A stretch of 30,039 bases of DNA from a virus, in IMG/VR virus record IMGVR_UViG_3300048010_000241, positions 1 to 30,039 of that record; one strand, given 5' to 3'. Within the stretch, counting starts at the first letter, position 1. The number at the start of each line of letters is the position of its first letter. Shown piece by piece: positions 26,467-30,039 of the stretch. Both the position numbers and the translations under genes were made by a program. Below the pieces are notes generated by a model, which made no database searches, was not told where the DNA came from, and worked only from the letters and a program-made list of their open reading frames with translations.

Positions 26467-26622
26467 TTAATTATTATAAGGGAACATTCTGTTTAAACTG
26501 TCTCGTCTTTGATTACATCCGCATGGCTTCCCTGTTGCCTTACTGACTGTTTCCACAACTTTTTTTATTCCGGTTGCTTTAGTAAATTTCTCAACGCTAT
26601 CTCCTAATCCTTTTGATTTCAT
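26467..26622 (-). CDS. Small conserved phage protein (KxxGDSVEKFTKATGIKK type)
   Basis: A 51-residue ORF opening KSKGLGDSVEKFTKATGIKK. A central TVSKATGKPCGCNQRR contains a CxC pair. The end RMFPYNN is short and aromatic. This pattern recurs in many marine phages next to other small proteins; no function is known to me. The amphipathic helix plus Cys pair suggests a small structural or metal-binding piece. It lies three bases from the spike-base start and six bases from the upstream gene's stop. Confidence 0.7.
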   Translation of the reverse strand: MKSKGLGDSVEKFTKATGIKKVVETVSKATGKPCGCNQRRDSLNRMFPYNN

Positions 26623-26628
26623 TTTAAT

Positions 26629-26769
26629 TTATTTTTTACACATACATTGTGCAACAGGACATTCTTGAACATCAACAATAAGTTTAGATACTAACAGATT
26701 CCATTTGCATAGAATTTTGCACCAAACCTTTTGCATCCACATCCCTGCTTTTACTAATAATTTTCCCAT
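26629..26769 (-). CDS. Small Cys/Trp-rich protein, unknown
   Basis: A 46-residue ORF (opens MGKLLVKAGMWMQKVWCKIL). It has five Cys in 46 residues (CK...CK, then ECPVAQCMCKK) and an amphipathic, partly hydrophobic helix. It could bind the membrane or a metal; neither is shown. The stop and start sit against the neighbours (zero gap to the 26770 gene's stop), which argues for a real coupled gene. Confidence 0.55.
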   Translation of the reverse strand: MGKLLVKAGMWMQKVWCKILCKWNLLVSKLIVDVQECPVAQCMCKK

Positions 26770-26970
26770 TTATTTTTTCTTTTTCATTGAACAACCAAAG
26801 TTTTTAGCATAATTGGCTTGCTTAATAATAGTGTCAGAATATTTTTTCTGATTTTTCATTACTGAAGAAGCTGCGCTACAAGTATCTTTGAATCCATTTT
26901 TTAAAGCCCATTTTGAGAACTTACCTTGATTCTTTTCTTTTATAGCTGGAAATGCTTTTTTCTTTGCCAT
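26770..26970 (-). CDS. Small basic protein of late cluster
   Basis: A 66-residue, Lys-rich protein (starts MAKKKAFPAIKEKNQGKFSK, ends KNFGCSMKKKK). The middle WALKNGFKDTCSAASSVMKN and YAKNFGCS carry two Cys. I know the pattern from unnamed phage proteins only. Its high charge suggests nucleic acid or capsid contact. It shares one base (TAATG) with the upstream gene. Confidence 0.65.
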   Translation of the reverse strand: MAKKKAFPAIKEKNQGKFSKWALKNGFKDTCSAASSVMKNQKKYSDTIIKQANYAKNFGCSMKKKK

Positions 26971-27167
26971 TACTTCAAGTGATCATGTTTTTTCCAAGAA
27001 GATTCATGTCTGTAAGACATTCCTGAATCTCCACCGTATGCGTGTTTGTACATTTTTTTTGACATTGCTTTAGATTCATCTCTACGATCTTTTAAAGATT
27101 GCTTATGCTTTCCTTTATGCTTACCGCCTAAAGACTCATCTAATCTGTCATTATAACCTTGTGCCAT
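26970..27167 (-). CDS. Small His/Lys-rich protein of late cluster
   Basis: A 65-residue protein (MAQGYNDRLDESLGGKHKGK onward) with a run of His, Lys, Asp and Arg, then MYKHAYGGDSGMSYRHESSW and a basic end. Predicted helical first half and loose second half. Marine phages often carry 'MAQGYNDRLDESLG..HG' proteins of unknown role. It is the first gene after a TAnnTTTG box 27 bases upstream and is coupled to the next gene by TAATG. Confidence 0.65.
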   Translation of the reverse strand: MAQGYNDRLDESLGGKHKGKHKQSLKDRRDESKAMSKKMYKHAYGGDSGMSYRHESSWKKHDHLK

Positions 27168-27194
27168 AACTTTATTTTTAAATTATTTATTTTA

Positions 27195-27202
27195 CAAATA
27201 TA
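27195..27202 (-). promoter_or_regulatory. Predicted -7 box (TATATTTG)
   Basis: In the 35-base gap after the 27203 gene the minus strand reads TATATTTG, matching TAnnTTTG, 27 bases before the ATG at 27167. The flanks are A/T-rich, so chance matches are likelier than at the other sites; no -33 element is seen. Confidence 0.4.
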
Positions 27203-27493
27203 CTAATATTTTCCTTGTCTATTTTTGGGACTAGACTTCTTGGATCCGCCCTTTCCAGCCCACAAATTTTTACATGCCCAATAGCGTGCTGTTAGTTTTG
27301 ATTTTGCTGTTCCGCATTTATGACGGGCCTTGAAGCTCTTTCTTGCAGCTGCTGAATAATTATGTCCATATCCTTTTGCTCCAAAGTGAATAAGCTTTTC
27401 TTTTCCTCCTTCACAGGCTTTGACCATTTTCTTTTTACCCGCTCTATCAGAAGCAGTAGGCTTATTGCAAGCCATCTTTTTTTTATCTGCCAT
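27203..27493 (-). CDS. Basic Cys-containing phage protein
   Basis: A 96-residue basic protein. It starts MADKKKMACNKPTASDRAGK. The middle IHFGAKGYGHNY, then SFKARHKCGTAKSKLTARYW and ACKNLW form a recognisable small domain; related 'F.ARHKC..a..KlsARYWsC' proteins occur in phages and large DNA viruses. The end is Gly/Lys/Ser-rich and loose. Two Cys (in RHKC and YWAC), with one more pair earlier, could bind metal. The domain is known, the role is not. It is one base from the upstream gene stop. Confidence 0.7.
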   Translation of the reverse strand: MADKKKMACNKPTASDRAGKKKMVKACEGGKEKLIHFGAKGYGHNYSAAARKSFKARHKCGTAKSKLTARYWACKNLWAGKGGSKKSSPKNRQGKY

Positions 27494-27494
27494 A

Positions 27495-27746
27495 TCATTT
27501 AGTGTATTTCTTAGTTACCCTGCCAGCTTTTGTGTTTGCAACTACTGTTTTTCCCTTTTTACCTGCGGCTTTTTTCTTTCGAGCTGTTTTGGCTCTTTCG
27601 GCTTTAGTCATTGATTTAGCTTTAGCTAATGGCAGACATCTGTCTGGGTTTTTTTTATTTTTGCTTGTTCCACAAGCTCCTTTGATTGATCCGTCTGTAC
27701 CAATCCTTACCCATTTTTCATCTCGCCATTTTTTAAGCTCACCCAT
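27495..27746 (-). CDS. Small basic phage protein (KWRDEKWVRI type)
   Basis: An 83-residue, very basic protein starting MGELKKWRDEKWVRIGTDGS, with KGACGTSKNKKNPDRCLPLA in the middle and a Lys/Ala-rich helix (TKAERAKTARKKKAAGKKGK). The two Cys are spaced like a small knuckle. This is a common unnamed family in marine phages. It probably touches nucleic acid or another virion part, judged from charge only. Its start shares a base with the previous stop (TAATG). Confidence 0.7.
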   Translation of the reverse strand: MGELKKWRDEKWVRIGTDGSIKGACGTSKNKKNPDRCLPLAKAKSMTKAERAKTARKKKAAGKKGKTVVANTKAGRVTKKYTK

Positions 27747-27907
27747 TAATAACCGCTTTCCGTCATTTTTGTATTGGGATTGTTCTTCATAGAACCGCCC
27801 ATAGTTTTTGCAAATGTGTGTGCTTGAGCTTTACCCATAGCATTGTATGGAAAACTTTTTTTCATTGATTTGCCCGTATCAGGACAACTATAAGTTACTG
27901 TTGGCAT
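27746..27907 (-). CDS. Small conserved protein (TVTYSCPDTGK type)
   Basis: A 53-residue ORF (starts MPTVTYSCPDTGKSMKKSFP; then YNAMGKAQAHTFAKTMGG; ends MTESGY). One Cys; short strand then helix. Similar tiny proteins sit beside basic late proteins in marine phages. The 1-base overlap with the next gene and good A-rich leader support it. Confidence 0.65.
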   Translation of the reverse strand: MPTVTYSCPDTGKSMKKSFPYNAMGKAQAHTFAKTMGGSMKNNPNTKMTESGY

Positions 27908-27912
27908 AATTT

Positions 27913-28071
27913 TTATTTTTTCTTTTTTGATCCTTTAGCGTAATTAGGATCTTTACAATATTTACTAGCTGCCATATTCGCATACGCAGACGGATATGTA
28001 TCAAATGTTTTCTTGGCCCAAGCTATACCTGCGGGACAAATTTTATTTCCTTTTGTTCTCTTTTTCGCCAT
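27913..28071 (-). CDS. Small protein with CPAG/YPSAYANMAASKYC motif
   Basis: A 52-residue ORF. It reads KICPAGIAWAKKTFDTYPSA and AYANMAASKYCKDPNY, then a Lys tail. The pattern 'CP.G...AK..FD.YPSAYAN..AS.yC' is shared by small proteins in phages and giant viruses, with two conserved Cys. The function is unknown to me. It overlaps the upstream fibre-like gene by one base (TAATG). Confidence 0.75.
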   Translation of the reverse strand: MAKKRTKGNKICPAGIAWAKKTFDTYPSAYANMAASKYCKDPNYAKGSKKKK

Positions 28072-28826
28072 TACACTGCTTCTATTCCTATAAACACTTC
28101 TATTTCTGCATCAGACTGTGCAATAGTACCTGATTCTACTCCAGATATATTAATAATATCACCAACTGATAATTCAAAATCAGATCCTGATAATCCAGTT
28201 GCTGTTTTAATTGGAAATCCTCCAGTGTCATTAGTGTCTAAAACTATTCCTGGAATATTTACGCCTGACGCATAATTCCCTGACACAGTTGTTGATCCTG
28301 TTGGAGAAGTCATTTTAAATATTTTAACTTGCCACGAGCTCCCTGCATTTATTGATACTGCATCATCAGAAATCCATTTAAGAGCTATACTTACAATTTT
28401 ACAATTAAAAGGAGCAACAAATACAGAGGAATGGTCTGTTGACGGAACTGAGGCTTGACCAAATTCTAATGTATCTCCAAATACTCCTGGCGATCCACCA
28501 AATAAATTTTTAAAAGTTCCGTTTACTATAAAAGTATTTTTTTGCGTATTTGCAATTGATACAGTATCAGTTGCCACATCAAAAGACACATCTATGTTTT
28601 CTCCTTCAACTATACTAAAGTCACCAAGGTATCCTGTATCAGGCCCACTCGTGCCTTCAAGCTCAATAGTAACTCCTCCCGTTATAGGAAAGCTAGTTAC
28701 TTCATATTTGCTATCAAGAGCTGATGGATCTATTTGTATATTGTCTGTAGATTTATATCCTACTACATATTCTATATCAGTATTTGTAGTTCCTAGTGTG
28801 AATTGTGAAAATTTTTTATTTGCCAT
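28071..28826 (-). CDS. Second fibre/spike-like protein
   Basis: A 251-residue, beta-rich protein. The start (MANKKFSQFTLGTTNTDIEY then VVGYKSTDN) has the form of a virion-anchoring segment like the first 30 residues of the long fibre (both 'DYxxG' type). A middle GVTIELEGTSGPDTGYLGDF strand set leads to a Thr/Ser/Gly-rich domain ending in IFIGIEAV-like strands, a likely jelly-roll or C1q-like tip (FVAPFNCKIVSIALKW; ASGVNIPGIVLDTNDTGG). Such proteins serve as short fibres or head fibres. Its placement in the small-protein cluster, apart from the main fibre, allows a role as head spike fibre. No enzymatic motif is seen. Confidence 0.6.
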   Translation of the reverse strand: MANKKFSQFTLGTTNTDIEYVVGYKSTDNIQIDPSALDSKYEVTSFPITGGVTIELEGTSGPDTGYLGDFSIVEGENIDVSFDVATDTVSIANTQKNTFIVNGTFKNLFGGSPGVFGDTLEFGQASVPSTDHSSVFVAPFNCKIVSIALKWISDDAVSINAGSSWQVKIFKMTSPTGSTTVSGNYASGVNIPGIVLDTNDTGGFPIKTATGLSGSDFELSVGDIINISGVESGTIAQSDAEIEVFIGIEAV

Positions 28827-28844
28827 TTTTAATTATTTATTTAT

Positions 28845-29006
28845 TTATGAACAAGTTTCAGGTATCATTCTACCGTCATTTGTAAACAACTCTTGCTCAC
28901 AAAATTCATCTAGTTCTGTTATTATAAAACACAACTCAGGTATTGCATCGTTTCTTTTTTGAGGAAACGGAGTTCCATTACCTATTCCTGCTGCTAGTCC
29001 ACTCAT
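28845..29006 (-). CDS. Small acidic protein with three Cys, unknown
   Basis: A 53-residue ORF (starts MSGLAAGIGNGTPFPQKRND; then LCFIITELDEFCEQELF; ends MIPETCS). Acidic, unlike its neighbours. The Gly-rich start resembles other tiny phage proteins. A GGAGG sequence lies 12 bases before its ATG, inside the end of the upstream gene; it is the only good Shine-Dalgarno-like match I noticed here and may be chance. Function unknown. Confidence 0.55.
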   Translation of the reverse strand: MSGLAAGIGNGTPFPQKRNDAIPELCFIITELDEFCEQELFTNDGRMIPETCS

Positions 29007-29008
29007 AA

Positions 29009-29323
29009 TTATTTACCTCCTGTGTTACCTTTATTTTTTCTACCCTTACCTTTTTTTCCTCGTGCTCTTCTATCTCCAGGTGTATTTGTTTTACTGCCTC
29101 GATTTTTTTTCTCAGACTCTAAAACATATTTTCCTTTTCCCTTATGAGAAACATCTAAACCATCGTAGTTGCCATATGTACCTTTTCTTCGGTTTTCTCT
29201 ATTATCTGCAACTCTTTGCTTTATTGATTTCTTTTTTTTATTGTACTTACTTTGATAAGCATTGTGCTTTGCACGAGCCCTTTTATTTTTACGATAATAT
29301 TTTGCCGTTCTACTTAGGGCCAT
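29009..29323 (-). CDS. Very basic conserved phage protein, first gene of the late block
   Basis: A 104-residue protein with about one third Lys/Arg. It opens MALSRTAKYYRKNKRARAKH, then YQSKYNKKKKSIKQRV and NRENRRKGTYGNYDGLDVSH, and ends in a Gly/Lys-rich tail with PGDRRARGKKG. This 'YYRKN...AK..aY...YNkk' to 'GTYGN.DG.DvSH' to 'PGDRRARG' set is common in marine phages without assigned role; its charge suggests DNA or RNA binding. I choose the ATG at 29323, not the longer frame from 29383, because the conserved part begins there and the predicted -7 box lies 19 bases upstream. Confidence 0.75.
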   Translation of the reverse strand: MALSRTAKYYRKNKRARAKHNAYQSKYNKKKKSIKQRVADNRENRRKGTYGNYDGLDVSHKGKGKYVLESEKKNRGSKTNTPGDRRARGKKGKGRKNKGNTGGK

Positions 29324-29334
29324 TTTTAAAAAGT

Positions 29335-29350
29335 TATCTTTGCAAAGATA
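29335..29350. promoter_or_regulatory. Palindromic divergent promoter/operator TATCTTTG-CAAAGATA
   Basis: A perfect 16-bp palindrome made of one TAnnTTTG box on each strand. The plus box (29335-29342) is 21 bases before the regulator ATG (29364); the minus box (29343-29350) is 19 bases before the basic protein ATG (29323). It can act as two back-to-back -7 elements and, being symmetric, as a site for a dimeric repressor. Confidence 0.65.
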
Positions 29351-29363
29351 CAAATTTAATCTA

Positions 29364-29792
29364 ATGAAATTTTCACCAGCCAACGACTACTTAAAGTATT
29401 GGAAAGTTGTAAGACAATGGGCTAGATCAAAACATGGCCTATCAACTTCTGAAATTGAAATGCTATTATTTTTATATAGTGAAGGTTTATTTACAAGAAA
29501 AGATTTTCAAGAATATAATGAAATAATGTCTTGGGATAAAAGAAGGTTTAACAATCTTTTAAAAAATGGATGGATAATTAAATGGCGTGAAAGAAAAGGC
29601 CGTGAATCTATATTGTATGACCTGGCGTATAAAAGTAAGCGCGTATGCGCTTCGATTTATAAAAAATTAAATAAAGAAGAATCTATATCAGAAGATCGAA
29701 GAAACAATCCAATGTTTGTTAGCGGTACTAAATACAGCGATAAAGTTTATCGTAAGATAATAAAGAAAATGAACAATGAAAGAAAATCATAG
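29364..29792 (+). CDS. Winged-helix (MarR-like) putative regulator
   Basis: The only plus-strand gene, 142 residues. Helices at about 8-24 (DYLKYWKVVRQWARSKH) and 28-50 (STSEIEMLLFLYSEGLFTRK) plus a recognition helix around 55-69 (MSWDKRRFNNLLKNGW) and a wing at 70-88 (IIKWRERKGRESILYDL) give the MarR-type winged helix order. The next helix (YKSKRVCASIYKKLN) could join a dimer. Such proteins bind palindromic DNA as dimers. The gene lies 14 bases from a perfect palindrome, so control of its own and the late promoter is likely but unproven. I take the ATG at 29364 rather than 29340, which would start inside the -7 box. The end overlaps the GroES stop by six bases. Confidence 0.7.
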   Translation: MKFSPANDYLKYWKVVRQWARSKHGLSTSEIEMLLFLYSEGLFTRKDFQEYNEIMSWDKRRFNNLLKNGWIIKWRERKGRESILYDLAYKSKRVCASIYKKLNKEESISEDRRNNPMFVSGTKYSDKVYRKIIKKMNNERKS

Positions 29793-30039
29793 TACAACTA
29801 CTATATCTCTTTCTTGGATAATGCTTACCATTTCATCATTAAGCATCATCTTGTGTCCTGAGGCTTTGTCAAAATAAATTACATCCCCTTCTTTTACAAC
29901 ATCAACTTCAGTACCTGGGATAACTATCAAACCTTTTTTGTATCTTAGTTGGTTACTATCGTCTGACGTTAGTAAAATCCCTGAATCTGTTTTTTGTTGC
30001 TCAACAATTTCTGTAATTACAATATACTTACCTACTGCT
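29787..30039 (-). CDS. groES: Co-chaperonin GroES (cpn10), C-terminal part, cut by window edge
   Basis: An open frame enters at the right edge and stops (TGA) at 29787, giving 83 residues. It reads GKYIVITEIVEQQKTDSGIL, where TDSGILL fits the mobile loop that docks on GroEL. Then come KKGLIVIPGTEVDVVKEGDV, IYFDKASGHKMML and a final ERDIVVVL, the usual closing beta strand of GroES. Only the first few residues are missing. Phage co-chaperonins (T4 gp31 is the known case) replace host GroES so that GroEL can fold the capsid protein. Short phage-encoded GroES proteins of this form are common in marine phages. The gene end overlaps convergently with the regulator. Confidence 0.85.
   Translation of the reverse strand, partial: AVGKYIVITEIVEQQKTDSGILLTSDDSNQLRYKKGLIVIPGTEVDVVKEGDVIYFDKASGHKMMLNDEMVSIIQERDIVVVL

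Noticed and set aside
27292-27498. 68-codon minus-strand ORF overlapping the 96-aa basic protein
   Set aside because: Its reading has no family pattern, while the overlapping frame has conserved Cys/Trp motifs.
29340-29363. Longer N-terminus of the winged-helix gene (start at 29340)
   Set aside because: The extra eight codons would begin inside the predicted -7 box, and the conserved fold begins after 29364.
29324-29383. Longer N-terminus of the basic late protein (start at 29383)
   Set aside because: The added 20 residues would cover the divergent promoter and part of the regulator gene; the conserved sequence starts at MALSRT.
1-30039. Prophage or lysogeny signs, tRNA genes, CRISPR arrays
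   Set aside because: No integrase, attachment repeat, tRNA cloverleaf or spaced direct repeats were seen in the gaps; the few gaps are short and hold promoters or terminators.

Overview
The window is an almost gap-free block of late (structural, packaging and lysis) genes from a tailed double-stranded DNA phage. Every gene but one reads on the minus strand, so biological order runs from high to low coordinates. The DNA is AT-rich, and start codons mostly sit behind A/T-rich leaders without Shine-Dalgarno sequences. Nearly every real intergenic gap carries a TAnnTTTG box, the -7 promoter element of Bacteroidetes. The gene content points to a marine phage of Bacteroidetes (Flavobacteriia-like host). 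The long portal, the gp10-like tail stabilisation ('muzzle') protein and the paired neck proteins give a podovirus-like, distantly crAss-like layout. No integrase, transposase, tRNA, CRISPR array or replication gene is visible, and no stretch over 300 bases lacks a gene once short ORFs are included.

Layout, right to left. (1) 29787-30039: C-terminal part of a GroES co-chaperonin, overlapping tail-to-tail the only plus-strand gene, a small winged-helix regulator (29364-29792). (2) 29335-29350: a perfect 16-bp palindrome made of two opposed TAnnTTTG boxes, between the regulator and the first late gene. (3) 26467-29323: a run of very small, basic or Cys-containing conserved phage proteins plus one fibre-like protein (28071-28826), often coupled by TAATG overlaps. 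(4) 25191-26463: a GTA-type head-spike-base-like protein, a one-helix membrane protein, an amidase endolysin and a 3TM-family holin, with overlapping ends. (5) 19243-25150: a small coiled-coil protein, a 1521-residue fibre with YadA-like 14-residue repeats, and another surface protein. (6) 12932-19219: a tightly coupled chain of a 74-aa protein, a tandem cpn10-like protein, a 2OG-Fe(II) oxygenase, probable TerS, TerL and portal. (7) 10303-12881: scaffold and major capsid protein. (8) 1-10226: a structural protein bracketed by two intrinsic terminators, two neck/adaptor proteins, the 1623-residue muzzle protein, two tail proteins, a GNAT-like acetyltransferase, and the start of an internal virion (ejected cargo) protein.

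Together these genes package DNA (TerS/TerL/portal), build and close the head (scaffold, capsid, neck proteins), make the short tail and its adhesins, and lyse the cell. The window also holds folding helpers (GroES and a possible second cpn10-like protein) and two small enzymes of unknown target. Promoter and terminator positions suggest that capsid and tail output are set separately: strong termination follows the capsid gene and a new promoter drives the tail genes, as in T7 but with host-type promoter boxes.
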